In this document: piece by piece, positions 54,657-64,000 of the stretch
How positions within the stretch are numbered: position 1 is the first letter of the stretch
Layout: each line of letters opens with the position of its first letter
NCBI GenBank assembly: GCA_902793635.1
Contig: CADBEA010000001.1
Coordinates: 103,515-167,514 of the forward strand
Direction of reading: 5' to 3'
Source: an uncultured Erysipelotrichaceae bacterium
GTDB lineage: Bacteria > Bacillota_I > Bacilli_A > Erysipelotrichales > Erysipelotrichaceae
Length of the DNA stretch: 64,000 nucleotides
Position numbers and translations under genes: made by a program
The notes under the pieces: model-generated
The model's database searches: none
Seen by the model: the letters and a program-made list of their open reading frames with translations, nothing else
Told to the model about the DNA's origin: nothing

Positions 54657-55505
54657 ATGATCAAAGTAATTCTGCTTGATATCGACGGCACATTGACCAA
54701 CAGTAAAAAGATCATCACGGAAAAGACAAAAGAAGCTTTGCTGAAGGCGCAGGACATGGGTATCCGGCTGGCTATCGCTTCCGGCCGGGCTGACCAGGGA
54801 CTGTATCAGTGGGCGGATGTTCTGAAGATGCAGGAACATCATGGTATTTTCGTCTGTTACAACGGGGCTAAAGTCATGGACTGCCAGACCAAAGAGATCC
54901 TGTTCCATCAGCCGCTTTCCGTTCCGGATGCCAAAGCTGTTCTGGAACATATGAAGAAGTTCGCTGTCAGTCCGATCATCATCAAGGATGAGTACATGTA
55001 TACGAACGATGTATATTCCGGCATGATCCATAAATCAGTCGGCGGCGAAGTATTCAACGTCATTGAATATGAAGCCCGCTCGAACAGTTTCATTCTCTGT
55101 GAGAAAAGAGATCTGGCGGCTTTCGCGGATTATCCGATCGAGAAGATCCTGACGGCGGGTGAGCCGGATTATCTGCAGGCCAACTGGCAGAAGATGGCGG
55201 AGCCGTTTGCGGACCAGCTGTCCTGTATGTTCACAGCACCGTTCTATTTTGAATTCACGGCAAAGAACGTGGATAAAGCGAAAGCAATTGACACGGCATT
55301 TACGAAGCTGGGATACAGAGCGGATGAAATGATCGCATTCGGCGATGCCCAGAATGATATTTCAATGCTGAAATATGCGGGTATCGGTGTAGCGATGGGA
55401 AATGCTGTGGAAGAAGTCAAAGCGATCGCTGATGAAGTGACGCTTTCCAATGAGGAAGACGGCATCGTGGAATCGCTGTACAGACACATTGACGGTTTAA
55501 AGTGA
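54657..55505 (+). CDS. Cof-type HAD phosphatase
   Basis: A 282-residue haloacid-dehalogenase phosphatase of the Cof/YkrA group. The nucleophile Asp is in LLDIDGTLTN, the second motif in IASGRA, and the last in FGDAQNDISML. A cap domain lies between about residues 85 and 190. These enzymes act on sugar phosphates or cofactors, and the substrate is not predictable. It starts behind AGGAAGAGG and is followed nine bases later by GH29. Confidence 0.93.
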   Translation: MIKVILLDIDGTLTNSKKIITEKTKEALLKAQDMGIRLAIASGRADQGLYQWADVLKMQEHHGIFVCYNGAKVMDCQTKEILFHQPLSVPDAKAVLEHMKKFAVSPIIIKDEYMYTNDVYSGMIHKSVGGEVFNVIEYEARSNSFILCEKRDLAAFADYPIEKILTAGEPDYLQANWQKMAEPFADQLSCMFTAPFYFEFTAKNVDKAKAIDTAFTKLGYRADEMIAFGDAQNDISMLKYAGIGVAMGNAVEEVKAIADEVTLSNEEDGIVESLYRHIDGLK

Positions 55506-55514
55506 AAGGTATTT

Positions 55515-56795
55515 ATGAACAGCGGAAGGATCAGATGGTTTGAAGAAGCACGCTTCGGTATGTTCGTTCACTGGGGTGTCTATGCCCTGATCGGCCGGGG
55601 CGAATGGGTCCGCAGCAACGAACAGCTGTCGAACGAAGATTATCAGCCCTATGTGGAACAGTTTGATCCGCAGTCTTTTGATGCTGAACAGATCGCTTCG
55701 CTGGCCGCTGAAGCAGGCATGAAATATGTGGTCTTCACAGCCCGGCACCATGATGGCTTCTGCATGTTCGATACGAAAACAACGGATTATCAGTCGGCAC
55801 GGTACACCGGCCGGGATTATGTCAGGGAAATGCTGGAGGCAGTCCGCCGGCATGGTCTGAAGACGGGTCTGTATTATTCACTTCTCGACTGGCATCATGA
55901 CGATTATCCACACTACGGTGACCGTATCCATCCACAGCGGAATGATCCCGCCTGGCAGGGCTTTGAACATCATTTCGAGGATTATCTGGATTTCATGCAC
56001 GAGCAGGTCCGGGAACTCTGCAGCAATTACGGGAAACTGGACATCCTCTGGCTGGATTACTCCTATGATGACATGACCGGTGAAAAATGGCGCGGCAGTG
56101 AACTGGTGCGGATGGTCCGTTCGTTACAGCCGGATATCATTCTGAACAACCGTCTGGAAGGAAGCGGCGAAGGCATGGGTTCGCTGATTTCCGGTCATCC
56201 GACCGCAATGGCGGGAGATTTTGTCAGTCCCGAACAGATCATACCGCCCCAGGGCGTAACCGATGCGGCCGGCAGACATGTCCCCTGGGAAGCATGTGTG
56301 ACGATGAATAACCACTGGGGATATTATGAAACGGACCATTATTTCAAACCGGCTGACATGCTGATCAGGAAACTGGTGGAATGTGTATCCAAAAACGGCA
56401 ATCTGATCCTGAATATCGGACCCGACGGGGATGGCTGCATCCCGGAAGAAAGCATCCGGATCCTGAAGGAAATCGGTGCCTGGATGAAGCATAGCGGGGA
56501 ATCCGTCACCGGCTGCGGCGGTGTGCCGATCAACAAACCGGAATACGGCCGGATTACCGGCAAAGAGAAAACACTTTATTATCATGTGACGGAAGGTATG
56601 ATCGGCGGCATTCCGCTGATCGGCCTGAAGAAAGAACAGATTGCAAAGATCACTTTGCTGAAGACCGGCGAAACTCTGCCTGTTTCGGATACCTGGATCA
56701 CCGGCAATTATCCGGATATTGTCTTTACGGATCTTGGTGAAGATCCCCGGCTGCCGGATGCGGCAGATACCGTGATCAGGGTGGAACTGAAATAA
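55515..56795 (+). CDS. GH29 alpha-L-fucosidase
   Basis: A 426-residue family 29 enzyme. The N-terminal RFGMFVHWGVYAL, KYVVFTARHHDGFCMFDTK, the probable nucleophile Asp in LDILWLDYS and the C-terminal GNLILNIGPDGDG are diagnostic. It removes alpha-linked fucose, typical of host or milk glycans. No signal peptide is seen, so it acts on imported sugars. With GH1, GH2, GH3 and GH32 enzymes it widens the glycan range of the locus. Confidence 0.94.
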   Translation: MNSGRIRWFEEARFGMFVHWGVYALIGRGEWVRSNEQLSNEDYQPYVEQFDPQSFDAEQIASLAAEAGMKYVVFTARHHDGFCMFDTKTTDYQSARYTGRDYVREMLEAVRRHGLKTGLYYSLLDWHHDDYPHYGDRIHPQRNDPAWQGFEHHFEDYLDFMHEQVRELCSNYGKLDILWLDYSYDDMTGEKWRGSELVRMVRSLQPDIILNNRLEGSGEGMGSLISGHPTAMAGDFVSPEQIIPPQGVTDAAGRHVPWEACVTMNNHWGYYETDHYFKPADMLIRKLVECVSKNGNLILNIGPDGDGCIPEESIRILKEIGAWMKHSGESVTGCGGVPINKPEYGRITGKEKTLYYHVTEGMIGGIPLIGLKKEQIAKITLLKTGETLPVSDTWITGNYPDIVFTDLGEDPRLPDAADTVIRVELK

Positions 56796-56809
56796 CCGAC
56801 CAATATTGG

Positions 56810-56833
56810 AATACCGCTCTGTGCGGTATTTTT
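56810..56833 (+). terminator. Terminator of the GH29 gene
   Basis: Stem AATACCGC / GCGGTATT with a five-base loop and a T run. Confidence 0.87.
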
Positions 56834-56907
56834 ACATGGACAGAAACGGGAAGAACGTTTACAGTGATGAAATGTTAGAATAGATAGGACAGAAGGGAGG
56901 CAGCTGA

Positions 56908-58131
56908 ATGAGTGTTTTTCAGAAAGCGGATATTTTACTGCCGGAAAATGTATCTTTTGAAAAATGGGCAGTGATTGCCTGTGACCAGTTCACTTCGGAA
57001 AAAGAATACTGGCAGAATGTAAATGAAACCGTTAAAGATGCGCCTTCTGCTTTGCGCCTTGTTTTGCCGGAAGCATATCTGGATCATACCGATACCGGTG
57101 AAATCGACCGTATCAATGACACGATGAGACAGTATCTCTCAGAAGGTCTGTTTCATGAATACGCACAGAGCTATATCTATGTGGAACGGACACTGAACAG
57201 CGGCATGATCCGCCGCGGGGTTGTCGGTATCGTGGATCTGGAACAGTACGACTACCATGAAAACAGCACGTCGCTGATCCGGGCAACGGAATTCACCGTA
57301 CCGGAAAGAATACCGCCGCGCATGAAGATACGCGAAGATGCCGCTCTGGAACTGCCGCATATTCTGATGCTGTGTGACGATCCGCAGGATCAGATCCTGG
57401 GATACTGCGAAAAAGTCAGGGACGAACTGCCGCTGCTGTATGACTTCGAACTGATGATGAACGGCGGACGGATTACCGGCCGGCTTCTGCAGGGAGAACA
57501 TGCCGCGAAACTGGATGCGGCAATTGCCGCCTATGAGACACAGGTCAAAGAGAAATACCTGAAGCTCTGCAATCAGGAGATCGTCTACAATGTCGGCGAT
57601 GGCAATCATTCACTGGCGACCGCCAAAGCGCATTATGAAGAACTGAAAAGAAAAGGGGCTGACGGCACCCATCCGGCCCGCTATGCCATGGCCGAACTCG
57701 GCAGACTGCAGGATGACAGCCTGGTATTTGAGCCGATTCACCGTCTGCTGAAAACCGACAGCGAAGCCCTGCTGGCATATCTGGCCGAAAGAAATCCGGA
57801 CGGAACCTTCGAAGTGCCGTGGTTCACTTCTGAGGAAGAAGGCGTCGTGAAGCTTTCCCTTGATGAAAAAGAACTGCCGCTGGCGAAACTGCAGAATGAT
57901 CTTGATGCCTGGCTTGCGGAACAGGAAGGCGAAATCGATTATATTCACGGCGAGGACACCCTGAAAAAACTGGCCCGCAGGAAAGGCATGATTGGCTTCC
58001 TGGTACCGCCGATTGCCAAGGATCATCTGTTTCAGGACATTCTTGAAAACGGTGTATTGCCGCGTAAGACATTCTCAATGGGGCATGCCAATGAGAAACG
58101 TTATTATATAGAGAGCAGAAAGATTATATGA
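56908..58131 (+). CDS. DUF1015-family protein
   Basis: A 407-residue protein of the DUF1015 family, recognised by PENVSFEKWAVIACDQFTSEKEYWQ at the N-terminus and the conserved NVGDGNHSLATAKAHYE near residue 230. The family has been loosely linked to kinase or ParB-like nucleotide binding, but its biochemical role is not established. It starts behind AGGGAGG. Its stop overlaps the start of the Card1-like nuclease gene by four bases, so both are made together. Confidence 0.88.
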   Translation: MSVFQKADILLPENVSFEKWAVIACDQFTSEKEYWQNVNETVKDAPSALRLVLPEAYLDHTDTGEIDRINDTMRQYLSEGLFHEYAQSYIYVERTLNSGMIRRGVVGIVDLEQYDYHENSTSLIRATEFTVPERIPPRMKIREDAALELPHILMLCDDPQDQILGYCEKVRDELPLLYDFELMMNGGRITGRLLQGEHAAKLDAAIAAYETQVKEKYLKLCNQEIVYNVGDGNHSLATAKAHYEELKRKGADGTHPARYAMAELGRLQDDSLVFEPIHRLLKTDSEALLAYLAERNPDGTFEVPWFTSEEEGVVKLSLDEKELPLAKLQNDLDAWLAEQEGEIDYIHGEDTLKKLARRKGMIGFLVPPIAKDHLFQDILENGVLPRKTFSMGHANEKRYYIESRKII

Positions 58132-59249
58132 AAACACTTGTTGAAATCTATGATGCACAGCAGATTCTGAATCTTGTCACACCTTATATGGAAAAGCCGG
58201 AGAAGGTGGTCTTTCTCTATGACCGCACATGCGCAGACCTGATCAAAAATCCGGTGCTCCATAAATACGTTGATGCGGAGATTGAATACCTGGCAGTCAG
58301 CCGCCAGACGATTTCTGAAGTCTGTGAGGCGGTCAACCGCAGTGACACTGCCTTTGATATTCACGGCGGCAATAATTTCGCGATCGCGGCTGTTTCCCAG
58401 GCTGCCAGAGCACGCGGTGCCGAACTGTATTATCCGGATCTGGAAACCGGCAAAATGCTCGTACTGAAGGATGGCAGAGTCACCATGAAGGATCTTGTTC
58501 TGCCGAAAATGACCGTGAAGGAAATCGTGGCGTTATACGGGGGCAAAGTCAGGAATCTGCCGGAAGCAGAGTATGACGAGCGCGGCCGGCGGGTCGTGGA
58601 AGCCTGTATACGGGCGAAGCGCCGCAACAACAAGCGCTGGGTGAATTTCACGAAAACGATCGGCAATCTGTGCAAGAAATACGGTACAAAGGATGTGTTC
58701 GATACCGAAGTATATGTCTACCGTGAATACCGGACGATCTTTGATGAGATCCATGAGGCATTCTCATTGCTGGAAGAAACTGGCCGGCATTTCCGTTTTC
58801 AGCTGTATGATCCGGAATATGCCGTACTGCTTGCTGATACCGGCGTCGCTTTTGAATATGATACGTATTATCAGCTGACGGACGCAGGCTGCTTTGACGA
58901 TGTGGACATCCGCGTCAATATCGACTGGAACGGCGGTGATTTTATCGCCAGTGATCCCAACAGTGAACTGGATGTCATGGCTACTCTCAACAGCCGGCTG
59001 ATTTCGATTTCCTGCAAATCGGGAAAATATGACCAGCAGGCGGTGTATGAAGTCAAAGCCAATGCCGAAAAATTCGGCGGCGTCAGGGCTGTGCCGGTTC
59101 TCTGCACGGACTTGAACGAGAATCATCCGGAACTGGTCCGCAAGGCGGAAGAACTGGATGTCCTGGTCATTGAATATCAGGATATGTGGAAGCGCAAGGC
59201 AGTGGACAGGATCCTGGCCTGGATGAAAAGGGAAAGGCCGCGGTTCTGA
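58128..59249 (+). CDS. Card1/DUF1887-like protein with PD-(D/E)XK nuclease fold
   Basis: A 373-residue protein with a Rossmann-like N-terminal half, including FDIHGGNNFAIAAVSQAA (about residues 76-93) in the place of the ligand loop of CARF sensors. A basic middle follows (about 150-185), then a C-terminal nuclease-like domain. The nuclease core is suggested by Glu243 (GVAFEYDTYY), Asp282 (SELDVM) and Lys297 (ISISCKSGK), the pattern of the DUF1887/Card1/Can2 family. In type III CRISPR systems such proteins are switched on by cyclic tetra-adenylate. No CRISPR genes are in the window, so this is an orphan copy. It overlaps the DUF1015 gene and precedes a phosphatase. Nuclease activity and ligand are inferred. 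Confidence 0.75.
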   Translation: MKTLVEIYDAQQILNLVTPYMEKPEKVVFLYDRTCADLIKNPVLHKYVDAEIEYLAVSRQTISEVCEAVNRSDTAFDIHGGNNFAIAAVSQAARARGAELYYPDLETGKMLVLKDGRVTMKDLVLPKMTVKEIVALYGGKVRNLPEAEYDERGRRVVEACIRAKRRNNKRWVNFTKTIGNLCKKYGTKDVFDTEVYVYREYRTIFDEIHEAFSLLEETGRHFRFQLYDPEYAVLLADTGVAFEYDTYYQLTDAGCFDDVDIRVNIDWNGGDFIASDPNSELDVMATLNSRLISISCKSGKYDQQAVYEVKANAEKFGGVRAVPVLCTDLNENHPELVRKAEELDVLVIEYQDMWKRKAVDRILAWMKRERPRF

Positions 59250-59252
59250 TCC

Positions 59253-59909
59253 ATGAAGATCTATGTGATCAGACATGGTGAAACCGACAGCAATGTGCTT
59301 GGCCTGCTGCAGGGACAGTCGGACCGTCCGCTCAACGAAAACGGCCGGAAGCTGGCTGTACTGACCGGTGAAGGCATGCGCGGGATCCATTTTGACTGCT
59401 GTTATACAAGTTCCTTGAAACGGGCGAAGGAAACAGCGGAAATCGTCCTGCGGGAAAGCGGCAATGAAGAGACACCGCTTTTGATGGATGACCGGCTGAA
59501 AGAGATCAATATGGGTGATTGGGAAGGAAAACACTTCCGCACAACTGAAGACGGTATCGACGTACAGGCGATGAAGCAGTTCTTCAGCAACGCTTTTGCG
59601 TTTTCCGGTTTTCCGAACGGCGAATCCGTTTCCTCCCTTTGTGAAAGAACACAGGCTTTTCTGACTGAGACAGCGGCTGTTGATCAGGATATGACAGTGC
59701 TTGTTTCCACCCATGGAACAGCGCTGCGGGCAATGCTGAACAGACTGTACGAAGATCCTTCCGATTTCTGGCATGGGCACGTTCCGTATAACTGCGCCGT
59801 CAGTCTGGTGGAAACGGAAGACGGAACGATGGTTCTGAAAGAAGATGACAGGATCTTCTATGATCAGAGCCTGATCGTTGACAGATACGCCAGAAATGAT
59901 TCTAAATAA
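59253..59909 (+). CDS. Histidine phosphatase family protein
   Basis: A 218-residue phosphoglycerate-mutase-like phosphatase. The phospho-His is in VIRHGETDSN (His8) and the second catalytic His in LVSTHGTALRA near residue 153. Members hydrolyse sugar phosphates, nucleotides or other small phosphates. It lies three bases after the Card1-like gene, probably on the same transcript. There is no cofactor-dependent mutase insert. Confidence 0.93.
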   Translation: MKIYVIRHGETDSNVLGLLQGQSDRPLNENGRKLAVLTGEGMRGIHFDCCYTSSLKRAKETAEIVLRESGNEETPLLMDDRLKEINMGDWEGKHFRTTEDGIDVQAMKQFFSNAFAFSGFPNGESVSSLCERTQAFLTETAAVDQDMTVLVSTHGTALRAMLNRLYEDPSDFWHGHVPYNCAVSLVETEDGTMVLKEDDRIFYDQSLIVDRYARNDSK

Positions 59910-59942
59910 AGAAAAGGCTGCCGGGCAGCCGAAGGAGACAGT

Positions 59943-60833
59943 ATGGGTAACTTTCTGATCAATGTACTTGGTGTGTTTCTGCTGATCATGCTGGGTGTGT
60001 TTCTTTTCTACAAACTGAATCCGGGCTATTTCGACAGACAGATCGCCAAACGGGCACAGAAGGTCAGAGAGGCGCAGGTGAAGAACGATGCCGATCTGCT
60101 GGGCAGACGGATGGTGGTGCCAAGAGATGATAAACCCGGTGTCAGAGTCAATCTGTATGAGCCAACCCGCAATTCAGATGTCAGCCGGCCGGTGATCTTT
60201 CTGGCCCACGGCGGCAGTTTCATGGATGGCTCGGCCGATCAGATGGACAGTTTTTGTGACCGGTGCTGCGAGCAGTGGGACGCCTTGATCGTCAATATCG
60301 ACTATACGACCATGGACGTGCAGAAGTTCCCATATCCGCAGGAAGAGATCCGTGATACCGTCATGTATTTCGCGGTTCACGCGGCTGACTTCAATGCCGA
60401 TCCGCAGCGCTTCGCAATGACCGGCTTTTCGGCCGGTGCCTACCTGCTTGTCGGAGCCGCCGCGCTTTTGAAAGAGGCGGGCTTTCAGGTCAGAGGCCTG
60501 ATTTCGTTCTATCCGGTCGTTGACGATGCGATGATCCACATCTGTGATATGGGCGCGCATATCTCACCGTTTACCCTTGTGACGACCGGTAATGACGCCA
60601 TGAAAGACAGATATCCGGTATATCTGCAGCATCTTGCCGGCAGTGCCGACGTGAATCAGAAAACATATGATTCCTGCGTGCAGGGATTCATGGAATACAA
60701 CAATCCGGAGTTTAAGAACAATCCCCAGTATCAGAAAAGCCAGGCGATCGATGACGACCAGGCTGAGATGGCAAGAGCCTGTGAAATCTGGATGGGATCG
60801 GAATTCGAACGGTTCTTTGAAACCGGCAGGTGA
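59943..60833 (+). CDS. Membrane-anchored alpha/beta-hydrolase (esterase/lipase-like)
   Basis: A 296-residue protein with one N-terminal membrane helix (about residues 4-22) and an alpha/beta-hydrolase domain. The oxyanion motif is LAHGGSFMDG and the nucleophile Ser is in GFSAGAYLL. It looks like the hormone-sensitive-lipase or acetyl-esterase group. The substrate is unknown. It follows the phosphatase after 33 bases with an AAGGAG site and is closed by a terminator. Confidence 0.86.
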   Translation: MGNFLINVLGVFLLIMLGVFLFYKLNPGYFDRQIAKRAQKVREAQVKNDADLLGRRMVVPRDDKPGVRVNLYEPTRNSDVSRPVIFLAHGGSFMDGSADQMDSFCDRCCEQWDALIVNIDYTTMDVQKFPYPQEEIRDTVMYFAVHAADFNADPQRFAMTGFSAGAYLLVGAAALLKEAGFQVRGLISFYPVVDDAMIHICDMGAHISPFTLVTTGNDAMKDRYPVYLQHLAGSADVNQKTYDSCVQGFMEYNNPEFKNNPQYQKSQAIDDDQAEMARACEIWMGSEFERFFETGR

Positions 60834-60857
60834 ACGTGCAAGCGTGCACGTTTTTTC
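60834..60857 (+). terminator. Terminator after the esterase gene
   Basis: Stem AACGTGCA / TGCACGTT with a four-base loop and six T residues, beginning at the stop codon. Confidence 0.9.
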
Positions 60858-60910
60858 TTTCCATGGTTTTGCTGTGGTGGTAAACTTTTTCTGTATTGGA
60901 GGAGATCCAT

Positions 60911-62749
60911 ATGTGTGGAATCGTAGGTTATAACGGCAACAGAAATGCAGCTGAAATCCTTCTGGAAGGTTTATCCAAACTGGAATACCGGGGTTACGAT
61001 TCAGCCGGTCTTGCGGTAAGAAACGGCACCAGCGATGTCGAGGTTGTAAAAGCCAAGGGCAGGCTGCGGGTGCTGGCAGAAAAGACCAATGACGGCAAGG
61101 CATTGAAAGGAAACTGCGGAATCGGACATACCCGCTGGGCAACGCACGGCGAACCATCCGAAAAGAATGCTCACCCCCATATCAGTGATGACAGAAATGT
61201 CGTAGGTGTTCATAACGGCATTATCGAAAACTATCAGGAACTGAAGGAGAAACTGCTCCGCCATCAGTACACGTTCTATTCAAATACGGATACGGAAGTG
61301 GCAATCAAGCTGATCGACTACTATATGAAGAAATATCAGGAAGGTCCGATCGACTCGATCGCCAGAGCCATGACCCGCATCAAGGGCTCTTATGCGCTGG
61401 CAGTCATGTTCAAGGAGTATCCGGAAGAAATCTATGTCGCAAGAAAAGACAGCCCGATGGTTATCGGCACAAAAGGCGAGGAAACGTTTCTGGCTTCCGA
61501 TGTGCCGGCCATTCTGAAATACACAAGAAACGTATATTATATCGGCAACCAGCAGATCGCCAGACTCGGCAAGGGAACCGCAGAATTCTTTGACATTGAC
61601 AGAGAACCGGTGGAACTTGAATCCACGGAAGTGACATGGGATGCGGAAGCGGCAGAAAAGGGCGGCTTTGAACATTTCATGATCAAAGAGATCCATGAAC
61701 AGCCCAAAGCAGTCAGAGATACGATTGCATCGGTGGTGAAAGAGGACAGTATCGATCTTTCGGAAGCCGGTCTCAGTGATGAACTGCTGGCCGGGGTCCA
61801 TAGCGTGATCATCGTTGCCTGCGGCAGTGCGTATCATGTCGGCCTGGCCGGACAGTATGTCATGGAGAGTATGGCTGGAATACCGGTGCGGGTCGAACTG
61901 GCTTCGGAATTCCGTTATCGCGATCCGCTTCTTGATCCAAAAGATCTGGTCATCGTGATTTCCCAGTCAGGTGAAACGGCCGACTCACTGGCAGCGCTGC
62001 GGCTGGCGAAGGAAAGAGGCATCATGACGCTGGGTATTGTCAACGTAGTCGGCTCTTCGATCGCAAGAGAAGCAGATAGAACGTTCTACACTTTGGCCGG
62101 TCCGGAAATCGCTGTCGCGACGACCAAGGCATATTCCGCTCAGCTGATTGCTGTGTACGTACTGGCGATTCAGCTGGCCAAGGTCAGAGGAAAGATCGAC
62201 GCGGAAACTTACCGCAGCCTGATCGATGAACTGCAGACTCTGCCGAAAAAGATGGACAGAGTGCTGGAAGACAAAGAAAGGATCCAGTGGTTCGCGGCAA
62301 AGTATTCAAATGCGAAAGACATGTTCTTTATCGGCCGCGGAATTGACTATGCGATTTCCATGGAAGGCTCACTGAAGATGAAGGAAATCTCATACGTGCA
62401 CTCGGAAGCGTATGCGGCAGGTGAACTGAAGCACGGAACGATCTCGCTGGTCGAAGACGGCACGCTGGTTGTCGGCGTGTGCACGCAAAGCCGGCTGTAC
62501 GAAAAGACACTGTCCAATATGGCGGAAGTGAAATCACGCGGCGCCTATCTGATGGGTCTGACATCCTATGGCAATTACTCGATCGAGGACACGGCGGATT
62601 TCACCGTTTACATTCCCCGTACCAGTGAATACTTTGCGACGTCGCTGGCAATCATTCCGCTGCAGCTGCTGGGCTATTATCTGTCCGTGGCGCGCGGCCT
62701 GAACGTCGACAAGCCAAGGAATCTTGCCAAGTCAGTCACTGTCGAATAA
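60911..62749 (+). CDS. glmS: Glutamine-fructose-6-phosphate aminotransferase
   Basis: A 612-residue enzyme making glucosamine-6-phosphate for cell-wall precursors. The start at 60911 was chosen because the catalytic Cys must follow the initiator Met (MCGIVGYNG). An ATG 15 bases earlier would bury it. The glutaminase half has GHTRWATHGEPSEKNAHPH. Two SIS sugar-isomerase domains follow (SQSGETADSLAALRLAK near residue 355), and the C-terminus reads PRNLAKSVTVE. Only 53 bases separate it from the previous terminator, so no room exists for a glmS ribozyme. Confidence 0.97.
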   Translation: MCGIVGYNGNRNAAEILLEGLSKLEYRGYDSAGLAVRNGTSDVEVVKAKGRLRVLAEKTNDGKALKGNCGIGHTRWATHGEPSEKNAHPHISDDRNVVGVHNGIIENYQELKEKLLRHQYTFYSNTDTEVAIKLIDYYMKKYQEGPIDSIARAMTRIKGSYALAVMFKEYPEEIYVARKDSPMVIGTKGEETFLASDVPAILKYTRNVYYIGNQQIARLGKGTAEFFDIDREPVELESTEVTWDAEAAEKGGFEHFMIKEIHEQPKAVRDTIASVVKEDSIDLSEAGLSDELLAGVHSVIIVACGSAYHVGLAGQYVMESMAGIPVRVELASEFRYRDPLLDPKDLVIVISQSGETADSLAALRLAKERGIMTLGIVNVVGSSIAREADRTFYTLAGPEIAVATTKAYSAQLIAVYVLAIQLAKVRGKIDAETYRSLIDELQTLPKKMDRVLEDKERIQWFAAKYSNAKDMFFIGRGIDYAISMEGSLKMKEISYVHSEAYAAGELKHGTISLVEDGTLVVGVCTQSRLYEKTLSNMAEVKSRGAYLMGLTSYGNYSIEDTADFTVYIPRTSEYFATSLAIIPLQLLGYYLSVARGLNVDKPRNLAKSVTVE

Positions 62750-62785
62750 TAAAGATATATATAAATATATAAATACACAGTGGTT

Positions 62786-62817
62786 AACCGGATCTGCTTC
62801 TGAGCAATCCGGTTTTC
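62786..62817 (+). terminator. Terminator of glmS
   Basis: Stem AACCGGAT / ATCCGGTT with a long loop and a short T run. It is weaker than the others in the window. Confidence 0.65.
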
Positions 62818-63083
62818 ATGTCCTTAGAAAAGAAAACGCTTACAGGGTTTAAACATGCTTGCATGTTATTCCTGCTGGTTTTTCAAGCCCGAAACAATTT
62901 TAAAATTTTTTTCGAAAATGTGTTGACAGGTATTTGTATGGGTGATAGTATCTTAGAGCACGCTCGGTGAGGGCGATGCGGAAGATCTTTGAAAACTGAA
63001 TAGGAAAAGACACATTACAAACGTCAAGAAGTTTATGTAAGGATAGAACAGGACAATGAGATCCTGTTAAAAAAGAGCTATAT
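62818..63083 (+). promoter_or_regulatory. rRNA operon promoter and leader
   Basis: Promoter: -35 TTGACA (62923-62928), 17-base spacer, -10 TAGTAT (62946-62951), preceded by an A/T-rich stretch (62890-62918) fit for an UP element. The leader contains ATCTTTGAAAACTGAA (62985-63000), a boxA-type antitermination motif common before Firmicute 16S genes. Confidence 0.85.

Positions 63084-64000
<917 letters not shown>

Noticed and set aside
58128..59249. Presence of a type III CRISPR system suggested by the Card1-like protein
   Set aside because: No repeat-spacer array, Cas10 or other cas gene is found on either strand of the window. The neighbours are metabolic genes.
60858..60910. glmS ribozyme upstream of glmS
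   Set aside because: Only 53 bases lie between the previous terminator and the start codon, too few for the ribozyme core.

Overview
The window reads as a chromosome segment of a fermentative, sugar-loving, gut-type Firmicute, most likely an Erysipelotrichaceae-like lineage. This rests on the 16S rRNA signature at the right end, strong AGGAGG-type ribosome sites, a PTS, many ABC/glycosidase loci and an F-type ATPase. Base composition is near 50% GC. No CRISPR array, prophage, plasmid or integrative element is visible. The only mobile element is one IS200-type insertion.

Layout. 0-3.6 kb: a beta-glucoside-type PTS permease, a YdjC/ChbG-like deacetylase and a GH1 phospho-glycosidase. 3.6-6.1 kb: an Rrf2 regulator divergent from cysK, which is preceded by a Cys-rich leader peptide and an intrinsic terminator, then an IS200 copy. 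6.1-13.5 kb: MerR with a metallo-hydrolase, pyruvate kinase, two NAD-dependent epimerases under a divergent TetR, and an aldo/keto reductase carrying the same MerR-type promoter as the hydrolase. 13.5-14 kb: a scar with LysR and ABC-transporter remnants. 14-18.6 kb: a domain-permuted GH3 and two membrane proteins of uncertain role. 18.7-29 kb: BioY, MadL/MadM, BirA, LysR, and a five-gene biotin-dependent Na+-pumping decarboxylase led by an MdcA-like transferase, then an AEC carrier. 29.3-35.5 kb: complete atpBEFHAGDC. 35.6-46.7 kb: a fructan/fructoside locus (two GH32 enzymes, ABC importer, MsmX-like ATPase, YesL, LacI regulator). 46.8-60.8 kb: an oxidoreductase, SGNH protein, GH1, GH2, GH29, acylphosphatase, alcohol dehydrogenase, HAD phosphatase, DUF1015 protein, a Card1/DUF1887-like nuclease, phosphatase and esterase. 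60.9-64 kb: glmS and the start of an rRNA operon.

How it fits together. Between 18.7 and 35.5 kb the genes form a plausible sodium bioenergetic module. Biotin is imported by BioY and attached by BirA. Malonate enters through MadLM, MdcA could make malonyl-CoA by CoA transfer, and the biotin decarboxylase would expel Na+. The adjacent ATP synthase has a c-subunit with two carboxylates (E24, E57) resembling known Na+ rotors. The gene set lacks the acyl-carrier protein and prosthetic-group genes of classical malonate decarboxylases. Other items worth attention are the cysteine attenuator, the orphan Card1-like nuclease and a 16S gene that seems to lack helix 15.
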